NCBI RefSeq assembly: GCF_003268775.1
Contig: NZ_QLSU01000008.1
Location: 1 to 64,000, forward strand
From: Paraburkholderia unamae
GTDB taxonomy: Bacteria > Pseudomonadota > Gammaproteobacteria > Burkholderiales > Burkholderiaceae
Direction of reading: 5' to 3'
DNA length: 64,000 bases
Shown: one piece after another, positions 1 to 8,180 of the stretch
Numbering within the stretch: the first letter of the stretch is position 1
Layout of the letters: each line of letters starts with the position of its first letter
Program-made: the position numbers and the translations under genes
Notes under the pieces: generated by a model
The model's database searches: none
Told to the model about the DNA's origin: nothing
The model's input: only the letters and a program-made list of their open reading frames with translations

Positions 1-1
1 G

Positions 2-295
2 ATTGTGCAATGCTGGCAGCGAGCCTGGGAGCACGTCACGCCGTTCTTCGTGTTTCCACCCGAGATTCGACGGGTTGTGTACACGACCAACGCCATTGAG
101 AGTCTGAACATGCAGCTACGCAAGATCATCAAGACCCGGGGCCACTTCCCCACCGACGAGGCTGCCATCAAACTACTCTGGCTGGCGCTGCGCAATGTGC
201 TGGCCAAGTCGGTACGGGCAACCTTCGACTGGAAATCCGCGATGAACCAGTTTGCCATCCTGTTTGGCGAGCGCTTTACGCTCGCCCGAGGTTAG
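2..295 (+). CDS. IS256-family transposase, C-terminal fragment (cut by window edge)
   Basis: About 97 C-terminal residues of a mutator-type (IS256 family) transposase are visible; the rest lies left of the window. The stretch around TTNAIESLNMQLRK followed by the KTRGHFPTDEAA segment is the highly conserved C-terminal region of these DDE enzymes, and a fragment ending near FGERF is typical. Such transposases catalyse cut-and-paste or copy-out transposition. I cannot tell whether the upstream part is intact. The stop is followed by 118 bases before the MFS stop codon, and this must contain the right inverted repeat, whose limits I could not define without the left end. Confidence 0.88.
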   Translation: MVQCWQRAWEHVTPFFVFPPEIRRVVYTTNAIESLNMQLRKIIKTRGHFPTDEAAIKLLWLALRNVLAKSVRATFDWKSAMNQFAILFGERFTLARG

Positions 296-413
296 GATCT
301 GTTAAACCGCCTTGCACACAAAAATGCGGATAGGTTCCCGCACAGGGGCAACCCAGGCAGACCGACACGAAAACAAGAAAACGCGAAAGCCCCGGCAAGC
401 CCCCCAACCAACG

Positions 414-1775
414 TCAAAGCTCAATCCGCTTGATATCACCAACAACAAAGATATAAGAAGCCGCACCGACCAACGCGATCACGCCAATAAACACGAGCGC
501 CCAGACAAACGACCCCGTCGCACCGACAATCAGCCCCACAACCAGCGGAGTGATAATGCCCGCAAGATTAGCCGCAAGGTTGAAGATGCCACCGGTAAGA
601 CCGAGCATGCCAGCCGGCGCGATATCCGAAACAAGCGTCCATCCAAGCGCGGCCATACCCTGCGCAAAGAACGCCACAGAAAGAATCGCAATCACCGCAA
701 CATTACTCTCCACGAAGTTCGCGAGAATGATGGTCGAAGCGAGCAACAGCCCGGCGATGATCGGCAGCTTGCGCGCCACATTGGCCGAAATCCCGCGACG
801 CAGCATCCAGTCAGAGAACGTGCCGCCAAACATCACGCCAATCGAAGCGGCAATAAACGGCATGATCGCGAAGAAGCCGATCTTGAGCCAGCCCATGTGG
901 CGCTCGGTGGCGAGGTAGGTCGGGAACCACGTGAGGAAGAACACGAGCGTGGAGTTGCCTGCGAACTGTCCGAGGCAGATGCCTGCAAGCTGACGGCGAC
1001 GCACGAGCTGCCCGGCCATGCGCCAGTCGAAGCCCTGCTTTTTCCCCTCAGGCTGCGCGTCGGCCTTGCGCTCGTGGCGCGCGAGCCCCCCGCCTGCCTC
1101 GATGTAATCGAGCTCGGCGCGATTGGCCGCCGGATGCTCATGCGGCTCGCGATAGAGGAACCACCACACCGCGCCGAACGCAATGCCCACGGCGCCCACC
1201 ACATAGAACAGCGAGCGCCAGCCATACGCGCCCATCAGCGCGAACAGGAAGGGGCTGAAGAACGCGAGACCGATGTACTCTCCCACCGTATACGTGCCCG
1301 TGGCGAACGCGCGCTCGCTTTGCGGGAACCAGGTGGCGACCACGCGGCTGTTGGTCGGAAAGCACGGCGACTCCGCCGCGCCCAGACCCAGGCGGCACGC
1401 GAACAGCGCGCCCACGCCGCCGATAAAGCCCTGCGCCAGCGTGCACATCGACCAGAGCGTCATCGAGATCCAGTACGTGAACTTGCTGCCGAAGCGGTCA
1501 AGGAACACGCCGCCCGGAATCTGCGCGACGACATAGCTCCACGAAAACGCCGAGAACACGAGCCCCATGAGCGCCGCGTTGATCCCAAGTTCCTTGGTGA
1601 GTTGCGGCGCGGCAATGCCGAGCACGGTGCGATCGAGGTAATTGATCATCGTGCCGACGGCCAGCAGGCCCAGGATGCGATAGCGCGCCCGCGAGCGGCG
1701 CATCGCGCCCTCGGCGGGCGTCGCGGCGGAAAGGGTCGGCGCGTCGCCGCGCCCCGTGGATACCGGTGGTGCCAT
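414..1775 (-). CDS. MFS transporter, anion:cation symporter (ACS) type, probable quinate/shikimate uptake
   Basis: A 453-residue inner-membrane transporter with about 12 hydrophobic segments. The first helix region carries NYLDRTVLGIAAPQLTKELG, the hallmark of ACS-family MFS carriers for organic acids, and FLDRFGSKFTYW is the motif A loop. The start at 1775 was chosen because GGAGAGAG lies just upstream and the hydrophobic core begins about 45 residues later. The open frame runs on upstream but there is antisense noise over aroE. It is the last gene of the aroQ-aroE-MFS operon, 20 bases after the dehydrogenase stop, so quinate or shikimate is the likely cargo. That specificity is inferred from context only. 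Confidence 0.85.
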   Translation of the reverse strand: MAPPVSTGRGDAPTLSAATPAEGAMRRSRARYRILGLLAVGTMINYLDRTVLGIAAPQLTKELGINAALMGLVFSAFSWSYVVAQIPGGVFLDRFGSKFTYWISMTLWSMCTLAQGFIGGVGALFACRLGLGAAESPCFPTNSRVVATWFPQSERAFATGTYTVGEYIGLAFFSPFLFALMGAYGWRSLFYVVGAVGIAFGAVWWFLYREPHEHPAANRAELDYIEAGGGLARHERKADAQPEGKKQGFDWRMAGQLVRRRQLAGICLGQFAGNSTLVFFLTWFPTYLATERHMGWLKIGFFAIMPFIAASIGVMFGGTFSDWMLRRGISANVARKLPIIAGLLLASTIILANFVESNVAVIAILSVAFFAQGMAALGWTLVSDIAPAGMLGLTGGIFNLAANLAGIITPLVVGLIVGATGSFVWALVFIGVIALVGAASYIFVVGDIKRIEL

Positions 1776-1795
1776 GTCTCTCTCCAGGTCGTTTG

Positions 1796-2695
1796 TTATT
1801 CGCAGGCGTTCGCCGCCAGCATGGATTGCAGATGCGCATACATGCGTTCCGCGTCGGGCTCGACGCCCGTGAAAAGCCGGAACGCATCCACTGCCTGGTA
1901 CACCGCCATGCCGCCACCGCTCAGCGTGCGGCAGCCGCGCGCCTCGGCCGCTTCGAGCAGCGCCGTGCGAATCGGGAAGTAGACGATGTCCGCCACCCAC
2001 AAGCGCTCGTGCAGGTACTCCGCAGGCAAGGGCATGCCCGGCAGCTTCGCCATGCCGGTAGGCGTGGCGTGGATCAGACCCGTGGCCTGCTGGAGCACTT
2101 CGCGCAGATCGCCGCCCGCGTTCACGCACGCCGCCGGGAAGCGCGCCTGCAATTCGGCGGCGAGCGACGCGGCGCGCGACGCGTCCACGTCGAACAGCGT
2201 GAGCGCCTGGGCGCCCATTTGCAGCGCCGCATGCGCGACCGCCGCACCCGCGCCACCCGCGCCCAGTTGCACGACCTCCGCGAGCGAGACGTCGGGCAGG
2301 CCGCGCCGGAATGCGCTCGCGAAGCCCGACCAGTCGGTGTTGTGGCCGATGCGTTTGCCGTCGCGGAACAGCACCGTATTCACGGCGCCGAGCGCGCGGG
2401 CATCGTCGGAGAGTTCGTCGAGCAGTTCGATCACGGCCTGCTTGCAGGGATACGTGATGTTCAGGCCGTCGAAGCCCATGCGCTCGGCGGCGAGCAGCAG
2501 CTCGGGGAGTGCTGCGGGCGTGAGCTTCAGCGCTTCGAGATCGATGCGCCGGTACACATAGTGGAAGCCGAGTTCGCGGCCTTCCTGCTCCTGCATTGCG
2601 GGCGTGAGCGAGCCGCCGATGCCCGAGCCGATCAGACCGCAGAGAAACGATTGGGCGGTTGCGCGCGCGCCCAGCGCGTTCTTCGGGGCGCTCAT
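1796..2695 (-). CDS. Quinate/shikimate dehydrogenase (AroE/YdiB/QuiB family), probably NAD-dependent
   Basis: A 299-residue enzyme interconverting shikimate and 3-dehydroshikimate, and/or quinate and 3-dehydroquinate. The N-terminal substrate domain has GSLTPAMQ (29-35), the catalytic Lys85 in NITYPCKQ, and the NTD triplet ending at Asp121. The Rossmann loop GAGGAG is at 145-150. The substrate motif reads S-L-T-P rather than the S-x-S-P..HN of biosynthetic AroE, and an acidic LFDVD (167-171) follows beta-2. Both features point to a catabolic, NAD-preferring quinate/shikimate dehydrogenase. The ATG overlaps the aroQ stop (ATGA), and AAGGTGG precedes it. The biosynthetic aroE is presumably elsewhere in the genome. 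Confidence 0.9.
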   Translation of the reverse strand: MSAPKNALGARATAQSFLCGLIGSGIGGSLTPAMQEQEGRELGFHYVYRRIDLEALKLTPAALPELLLAAERMGFDGLNITYPCKQAVIELLDELSDDARALGAVNTVLFRDGKRIGHNTDWSGFASAFRRGLPDVSLAEVVQLGAGGAGAAVAHAALQMGAQALTLFDVDASRAASLAAELQARFPAACVNAGGDLREVLQQATGLIHATPTGMAKLPGMPLPAEYLHERLWVADIVYFPIRTALLEAAEARGCRTLSGGGMAVYQAVDAFRLFTGVEPDAERMYAHLQSMLAANACE

Positions 2696-3147
2696 TGCGC
2701 CACCTTCTTCGCGAGCAGCGTGGCCATGCGCTCCAGCGCGAGCACATAGCCCTGCGTGCCGCAGCCGACGATGATGGCGTCCGCGATGGGCGAAACGAAG
2801 GAATGGTGCCGGAACGCCTCGCGCTTGTGCACGTTCGAGATATGGACCTCGATCACGGGCTTGGCGATGGCCGAAAGCGCATCGGCAATCGCCACCGACG
2901 TGTGCGTATAGGCAGCCGGATTGATGACGATACCGTCCACGTGCGTACGCGCTTCGTGCAACCAGTCGATCAACTGATGCTCGGCGTTCGACTGGCGAAA
3001 ATCGATCTCGATCCCAAGACGCCCCGCCGCCTCGCGGCACAGGGCGGCAACGTCATCTAACGTTTCAGCGCCGTAGATCGCGGGTTCCCGCGTTCCCAGC
3101 AGATTCAGGTTGGGTCCGTTCAGGACCAGCACCGAAGGCATTCCCAT
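2692..3147 (-). CDS. aroQ: Type II 3-dehydroquinate dehydratase
   Basis: A 151-residue cytosolic enzyme, the normal length for type II dehydroquinases, which form dodecamers and convert 3-dehydroquinate to 3-dehydroshikimate. NGPNLNLLGTREPAIYG (10-26) holds the catalytic Arg20 and Tyr25; Asn76 lies in GIVINPAAY; His102 lies in EVHISNVHKRE. It is the first gene of the minus-strand operon and shares an ATGA overlap with the dehydrogenase gene, so the two are probably translationally coupled. Its position opposite quiC suggests a catabolic copy that serves quinate breakdown, although the enzyme itself cannot be told from a biosynthetic AroQ by sequence. Confidence 0.95.
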   Translation of the reverse strand: MGMPSVLVLNGPNLNLLGTREPAIYGAETLDDVAALCREAAGRLGIEIDFRQSNAEHQLIDWLHEARTHVDGIVINPAAYTHTSVAIADALSAIAKPVIEVHISNVHKREAFRHHSFVSPIADAIIVGCGTQGYVLALERMATLLAKKVAQ

Positions 3148-3275
3148 GACTCACACTCCACAACAACTTGACGACCGGCACGGCGCATACTCAAGAATCG
3201 CTGCACGCTTCACCGCATGGCCGCCAGTGTGCCGCGAAGCGCCCCACCGGTCACCTGGGGTTTGCGAGAATTTGT

Positions 3276-3289
3276 ACTAACTAGTTAGT
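3276..3289. promoter_or_regulatory. 14-bp perfect palindrome plus downstream half-site in the aroQ/quiC divergent region
   Basis: ACTAACTAGTTAGT reads identically on both strands. Its right half continues as AGTTAGTT (3283-3290), and the same 8-mer recurs at 3340-3347, 57 bases further toward quiC. The region between the two divergent starts (3148-3411) is otherwise featureless. This arrangement fits a dimeric regulator (TetR, MarR or similar) controlling both transcripts. No cognate regulator gene is adjacent. Operator function is inferred from symmetry and position only. Confidence 0.55.
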
Positions 3290-3411
3290 TTGGCGTATTC
3301 TTCGGAAACTCCAGCGGCAAGTGTGTCTGCGGTGCGCCAGTTAGTTAAGCATTCGCCCCACGCCGCCGCGCCGGACCTTTTTCAACGCCGTTGCTGTAGC
3401 CAGGCCATTTC

Positions 3412-5367
3412 ATGCCCATGTCCAAGCCGACCCAAGTCCCCTCTCGTGCACTGCGCCGCTCGATCGCCACGGTGTCGGTCAGCGGCACGCTGGCCGAAAA
3501 GCTCGCCGCGATCCGCGCCGCGGGTTTCGACGCCGTCGAGATCTTCGAGAACGACCTGCTCTATTTCGAAGGCTCGCCCGCCGACGTGCGCCGCATGGCC
3601 GGGGATCTCGGTCTCGATATCGTGCTGTACCAGCCGTTTCGCGATTTCGAGGGCGTCGCGCCCGAGCGCCTTGCGCGCAACATCGAACGCGTCAAGCGCA
3701 AGTTCGACGTGATGCATCAACTGGGCACGGACCGTTTGCTGGTGTGCAGCAATGTCTCGCCCGAAACGATCTGCGACGACGCGCTGGCCGCCGAGCAACT
3801 GGGCGCGCTCGCAAAAGCGGCCGGGGAAGCGGGCGTGACGATCTGTTATGAAGCACTTGCATGGGGCCGCCACGTGCGCACCTATGGCCACGCGTGGCGG
3901 CTCGTCAACACCGTCAACCACGCCAGCCTCACGCTCGCGCTGGACAGTTTCCACACGCTCTCGCTCGACGACACGCCCGACGGCATTGCCGCGATTCCGG
4001 GCGAGCGCATCGGCTTCGTGCAGATCGCCGACGCACCGAGAATGCAGATGGACGTGCTCGAATGGAGCCGCCACTATCGTTGCTTCCCGGGCCAGGGCGA
4101 TTTCGACCTCGCCGACTTCACGGCGCAAGTGGTGAAAAGCGGCTACACGGGTCCGCTTTCGCTCGAAATCTTCAATGACGGCTTTCGCGGCGCGCCGCCC
4201 GCCGCCACAGCCGCCGACGGCCACCGCTCGCTGCTGCTGCTCGAAGCCCTCACGCGCGAAACTCTGGCAGTGGAGCATGTCGAGGCGGACGCGCTCTACC
4301 ACCCGAGCGCCGCGCCCGCCAACGCGCAGTGGCAATTCCTCGAATTCGCCGTGGACGACACGGCGCGCGCGCACGTGGCCAACTGGCTCGAAAAGCTGCA
4401 TTTCCGCCGCGCGGGCCAGCATCGCTCGAAGGACGTGACGCTCTATCAGCATGGCCTCGCGGCCATCGTGCTCAACGCCGAGCCCGACTCGTTCGCCGGC
4501 GCGTTTTTCCAGCGCCACGGCCTCTCGCTGTGCGCCTCGGCGTTTCGCGTGGACGATGCGCGCCTCGCGCTCGAACGCGCGGCCGGCTTCGGCTATCTGC
4601 CGTTCTCGGGCCGCGTGGGTCCGAACGAACGCGTGGTGCCCGCCGTTCAGGGTCCGGACGGCAGTCTTAACTATTTCGTTAATGAGGAGCCGGGCCAGCC
4701 CACGCTCTTCGAAGCCGATTTCTCGCTCACCGATATCGACGGTCCCGTTGAAGTCGGTCCGATCATCGGCATCGATCACGTGAGCCTTTCGCTGCCCGCC
4801 GGCTCGTTCGATTCGTGGGTGCTGTTCCTCAAGTCGGTGTTCGGTCTGGAGGCGAGCCCCGCCGTGCTGGTCCCCGATCCGTACGGACTCGTGCGCAGCC
4901 GCGCGCTCATGAGCCGCGACCGCGGGCTGCGCGTCGTGCTCAATGCCTCCGTGGACCAACACACGGCCGCTGCGGAAACGGTGCGCGCCTATCACGGCAC
5001 GGGCCTGAATCATGTGGCGTTCAATACGGGCGACATCTTCCGCGCGGTGACCGAATTCGAGGCGGCGGGCGTGCCGCTGCTGCGCGTGCCCGCAAACTAC
5101 TACGACGATCTCGACGCCCGCCACGCGCTCGATCCGGCCTTCCTCGACTCGCTGCGCGCGCACAACCTGCTCTACGACCGCGACGAGCGCGGCGGCGAGT
5201 TCCTGCACGCCTACACGGAAACGCTCGACCAGCGCTTCTTCCTGGAAATCGTGGAGCGGCGCGGCGGCTACGACGGCTACGGCGCGCCCAATGCCGCCGT
5301 GCGCCTCGCGGCGCAGGCACGCCAGCGCGCGCTCGCCGCGCAGGAAGGGAGCGCATCGCAGGACTGA
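3412..5367 (+). CDS. quiC: 3-dehydroshikimate dehydratase with fused HPPD-like domain
   Basis: A 651-residue two-domain protein. Residues about 15-280 form a xylose-isomerase-like TIM barrel of the QuiC/AsbF type that dehydrates 3-dehydroshikimate to protocatechuate. Metal ligands expected for this family are present: Glu147 (CYEALAWG), Asp178 (LALDSFHTL), Gln204 (FVQIADAPR) and Glu252 (LSLEIFND). Residues about 300-640 are two vicinal-oxygen-chelate modules resembling 4-hydroxyphenylpyruvate dioxygenase, with a possible second metal site at His456, His534 and Glu612. The length matches Pseudomonas QuiC1-type fusions. It closes the pathway begun by the divergent aroQ operon. An alternative ATG at 3418 is two codons downstream. 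Confidence 0.93.
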   Translation: MPMSKPTQVPSRALRRSIATVSVSGTLAEKLAAIRAAGFDAVEIFENDLLYFEGSPADVRRMAGDLGLDIVLYQPFRDFEGVAPERLARNIERVKRKFDVMHQLGTDRLLVCSNVSPETICDDALAAEQLGALAKAAGEAGVTICYEALAWGRHVRTYGHAWRLVNTVNHASLTLALDSFHTLSLDDTPDGIAAIPGERIGFVQIADAPRMQMDVLEWSRHYRCFPGQGDFDLADFTAQVVKSGYTGPLSLEIFNDGFRGAPPAATAADGHRSLLLLEALTRETLAVEHVEADALYHPSAAPANAQWQFLEFAVDDTARAHVANWLEKLHFRRAGQHRSKDVTLYQHGLAAIVLNAEPDSFAGAFFQRHGLSLCASAFRVDDARLALERAAGFGYLPFSGRVGPNERVVPAVQGPDGSLNYFVNEEPGQPTLFEADFSLTDIDGPVEVGPIIGIDHVSLSLPAGSFDSWVLFLKSVFGLEASPAVLVPDPYGLVRSRALMSRDRGLRVVLNASVDQHTAAAETVRAYHGTGLNHVAFNTGDIFRAVTEFEAAGVPLLRVPANYYDDLDARHALDPAFLDSLRAHNLLYDRDERGGEFLHAYTETLDQRFFLEIVERRGGYDGYGAPNAAVRLAAQARQRALAAQEGSASQD

Positions 5368-5500
5368 AACAAACGCTGTCACCCGCAGTCGCTATCCGTC
5401 ACTTCTCGCCGCCGTACGCACGCCGCAGCAGCCAGTCCGCTCGCGGCGTAGCGAAAAAACGATAAATAAGCAGTCCAAATTTCAATGGAGACACACAACG

Positions 5501-6679
5501 ATGAAAAAAGCAGGCCTCGGTCTTGGAACGTTTCTCGCGACTAGCGCCGCCCTGGTGGCCAACCCCGCGTTCGCGCAAAGCAGCGTCACGCTGTACGGCG
5601 CGGTAGACGACGCGATCACCTACGTCAACAATCAGAATGGCCACTCGAACGTCTACATGCGCCAGGGCAACCTGTATGCGTCGAAGTTCGGCCTGCAAGG
5701 CAAGGAAGATCTGGGCGGCGGCACGTTCGCGATCTTCGATCTGCAAAACGGCTTCGATCTGAACAGCGGCGCGCTCTCCTCGAGCGGGCTGATCTTCAAC
5801 CGCCAGGCATATGTGGGCCTTCAGAACCAGAGCGCGGGCACGCTCACGGCGGGCCGCCAGTACACGCCGTATTACCTGTTCGTCGGCCCGCTCACGGGCA
5901 GTTCGTGGCTCACCGGCGCGACCGGCGCGCACCCCGGCGACATCGACGGGCTCGACACGACCGTGCGCATCAACAGTTCGGCCACGTACACCTCGCCGAC
6001 CTGGTATGGCGTGCAGGCAAGCGCCATGTACGCGTTCGGCGGCATTGCGGGCAGCACCGGCAAGGGTCAGACGTGGAGCGCCGCGCTGCGCTATTCCACC
6101 GGCCCCGTGAGCCTCGCGGCCGCGTACCTGCGCATGGACAACGCCCAGCAGACTACCGGCTTCGACAGCGCTTCCACCGGCAGCTTCGGCACGTCCTCGC
6201 TGAACAAGGGCTACGTGTCGGCGCGCGCGGTCCAGCATATCGCGGTGGCGGGCAACTACACGCTCGGCAGCCTGCTGCTCGGCGCTTCGTATTCGAATGT
6301 CCAGTACATCGCGGGCGGCAAGTCGATCTTCCACGACACGGCCATCTTCAACACCTGGGCCGCGCTCGCGGTCTACCGCTTCACGCCCGCCTTCGACGTG
6401 GGCGGCGGCTTCGCCTACACGATGGCCTCGCAGGCCAACGGCATCACGAGCGCCGCGCAGTATCAACAGTATTCGCTCAAGGAGTCGTACCACCTCTCCA
6501 AGCGCACCACGCTCTACGCGCTCCAGGCCTACCAGCACGCGGGCGGCCAGACGCTCGGCGCGAACGGCGCGGGCAATATCGTCAACGCGAGCCCCGCCGT
6601 GGGCGACTCGCAAAACGCCACGCCTTCGTCCACGCGCTCGCAGTTCGTCGGCATGGCCGGCATCGCACTGCTGTTCTGA
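5501..6679 (+). CDS. Outer-membrane porin (OmpC-like, Burkholderia type)
   Basis: A 392-residue protein. The signal peptide is MKKAGLGLGTFLATSAALVA-NPAFA with cleavage expected before QSSVTLYG at residue 26. The mature part begins with the SSVTLYGAVDDAI strand and SKFGLQGKEDLGGG motif typical of beta-proteobacterial trimeric porins, and ends in a C-terminal Phe (GIALLF) needed for outer-membrane assembly. The start at 5501 follows GGAG at 5487-5490; upstream in-frame codons would place charged residues before the signal peptide. It lies 133 bases after quiC on the same strand, so it probably serves uptake of the same substrates. Confidence 0.92.
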   Translation: MKKAGLGLGTFLATSAALVANPAFAQSSVTLYGAVDDAITYVNNQNGHSNVYMRQGNLYASKFGLQGKEDLGGGTFAIFDLQNGFDLNSGALSSSGLIFNRQAYVGLQNQSAGTLTAGRQYTPYYLFVGPLTGSSWLTGATGAHPGDIDGLDTTVRINSSATYTSPTWYGVQASAMYAFGGIAGSTGKGQTWSAALRYSTGPVSLAAAYLRMDNAQQTTGFDSASTGSFGTSSLNKGYVSARAVQHIAVAGNYTLGSLLLGASYSNVQYIAGGKSIFHDTAIFNTWAALAVYRFTPAFDVGGGFAYTMASQANGITSAAQYQQYSLKESYHLSKRTTLYALQAYQHAGGQTLGANGAGNIVNASPAVGDSQNATPSSTRSQFVGMAGIALLF

Positions 6680-6684
6680 TACGG

Positions 6685-6713
6685 CGGCGGGGCCGCGCGA
6701 GCCCCGCCGTTTG
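6685..6713 (+). terminator. Hairpin terminator after the porin gene
   Basis: CGGCGGGGC (6685-6693) pairs perfectly with GCCCCGCCG (6701-6709) across a 7-base loop, followed by TTTG. It starts six bases after the porin stop. The U-tract is short, so termination efficiency is uncertain. Confidence 0.6.
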
Positions 6714-6802
6714 TGCACACCCTTTTGCACACACCCTCGACGCGGCGGCACGCCGCTGAGTACACTCGCGAAGATCGTCTCCACGAATTCCGCGAACTCA
6801 CC

Positions 6803-8134
6803 ATGCCGCCACCCGTTCCCGCCATCAGCCCGCGCCTGCGCAGCAAGCTGCGCACGCTCGCCAAAACCCAGTCGAAGGCGGTCGAGCGCACCTACGCCAC
6901 GCTGCTCTCGCTCGAAGGCTATAACGCACTCACGGCGGCGGCGCGCAAGGACATATTCGATTCGATCGCGTTCTCGGCCGACCTGTGGTTCCAGTGCCTG
7001 CTCGCCGGCAAACCGCCCGCCGATCCGGTCATGGACCGGACCGCCGCGTTCGCGCGCCGCCGCGTGCATCAGAACGTGCCGCTGCGCTCGCTGCTGCGCG
7101 CGTTCCGGCTCGGCGCGCGCGAGCTCTGGCGCACCTGCACGGAACTGGCCGAAGCCGACCCGGCGCTTGCGCACGAACTGCTGTTCGAAGTTTCGCCTTA
7201 TCTGCTCGATTACTTCGACGCCATGGCCGAGCACATCGCCGAGGCGTATCTGGACGAGCAGCACCAGCAGGCGCGCTGGCGCGGCTCGCTGTTGCAGCAG
7301 CTTTACGACCTCGTGTTCCACGCACCCGACGACGCCGCACGCTTTCGCGAGACGGTCGAGGCGCTCGGCCTCGACGCCACGCTGCCGCGCATCGCGCTCG
7401 CCGTCGATCTGGACTTGCGCGATCACGCGCCTTCGGTGCGCGAGGAAGCGCTCGACCGCTTCGCACTGGGCGCCGCGCGTCACTTCGAAATCAAGCCCGA
7501 TGCGCTGGTGCGCGTCTGGCACCGCGAACGGCTCGTGTTCTGGCTGCCCTGCGTGCGCGGCGACTCGATGACGCGCAATGACCAGCGCACCGCCGATCAT
7601 GCCGCCGCGCTCACGCGTGCGGAACCGCGCGTGCTCAGCATCGGCATCGGGCTCATGAACGAAGGCGCGCGCGGCTGGGCGGCTTCGGTGGAAGAAGCGC
7701 TCAAGGCCGTCGATTTCGCGCCGCGTGCCAAAGGCACGGACGACGAACCGGCCACGCGCGTGCACCGCTTTTCGTCGATCGCCATCGAGGAGAGCGTGCG
7801 CAGCAGCGCCAACGTGCTGCGCTATCTCGTCTCGCTGGCCGAGCAACTGGCCACGGAAGCCGACCTGCTCGCCACGCTCGAAGCGTGGTTCGCGAGCGGC
7901 CAGCGCCGGCGGCAGACCGCCGAGGCGCTGGGCGTGCACCCGAACACGCTCGACTACCGGCTGGAGCGGATCGAAACGCTGCTGGGCGCGAAGCTCGACG
8001 ACGCGCACTGGATCGCGCGGCTCGATATCGCGCTGAAGCTGCGCGGGGCGACGAGCGCCGCCGGGCATGACGCGCGCAAGAAGGAGAAGAAGGTGCGCGC
8101 GGGCACGAAGAAGGCAAAAGACGCGGCGCACTGA
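6803..8134 (+). CDS. PucR/CdaR-type transcriptional regulator
   Basis: A 443-residue protein. The C-terminal part, LATLEAWFASGQRRRQTAEALGVHPNTLDYRLERIETLLG split across about 360-400, is the PucR helix-turn-helix (HTH_30) found in CdaR, PucR and related activators. The N-terminal half is a helical sensor domain (RsbRD-like) with no recognisable ligand motif. The C-terminal tail is Lys-rich. ATG 6803 was chosen because an earlier in-frame GTG (6713) sits in the porin terminator region; no strong ribosome-binding site is visible for either. It could control the neighbouring porin/quinate genes, but nothing in the sequence proves that. Confidence 0.8.
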   Translation: MPPPVPAISPRLRSKLRTLAKTQSKAVERTYATLLSLEGYNALTAAARKDIFDSIAFSADLWFQCLLAGKPPADPVMDRTAAFARRRVHQNVPLRSLLRAFRLGARELWRTCTELAEADPALAHELLFEVSPYLLDYFDAMAEHIAEAYLDEQHQQARWRGSLLQQLYDLVFHAPDDAARFRETVEALGLDATLPRIALAVDLDLRDHAPSVREEALDRFALGAARHFEIKPDALVRVWHRERLVFWLPCVRGDSMTRNDQRTADHAAALTRAEPRVLSIGIGLMNEGARGWAASVEEALKAVDFAPRAKGTDDEPATRVHRFSSIAIEESVRSSANVLRYLVSLAEQLATEADLLATLEAWFASGQRRRQTAEALGVHPNTLDYRLERIETLLGAKLDDAHWIARLDIALKLRGATSAAGHDARKKEKKVRAGTKKAKDAAH

Positions 8135-8180
8135 GTGGCGCACTGAGCACCACACCGCACCCCGCGCCCGCTCGCGGCAC

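Noticed and set aside
414..2747. Apparent 777-residue MFS fusion protein
   Set aside because: The N-terminal 324 residues overlap aroE in another frame and are Arg/Gly-rich noise. The MFS start at 1775 has a good ribosome-binding site.
3382..5382. 666-codon frame antisense to quiC
   Set aside because: It mirrors a strongly supported gene, is rich in Arg, His and Glu, and shows no domain.
5399..8155. 918-codon frame antisense to the porin and PucR genes
   Set aside because: It spans two unrelated genes and the terminator between them.
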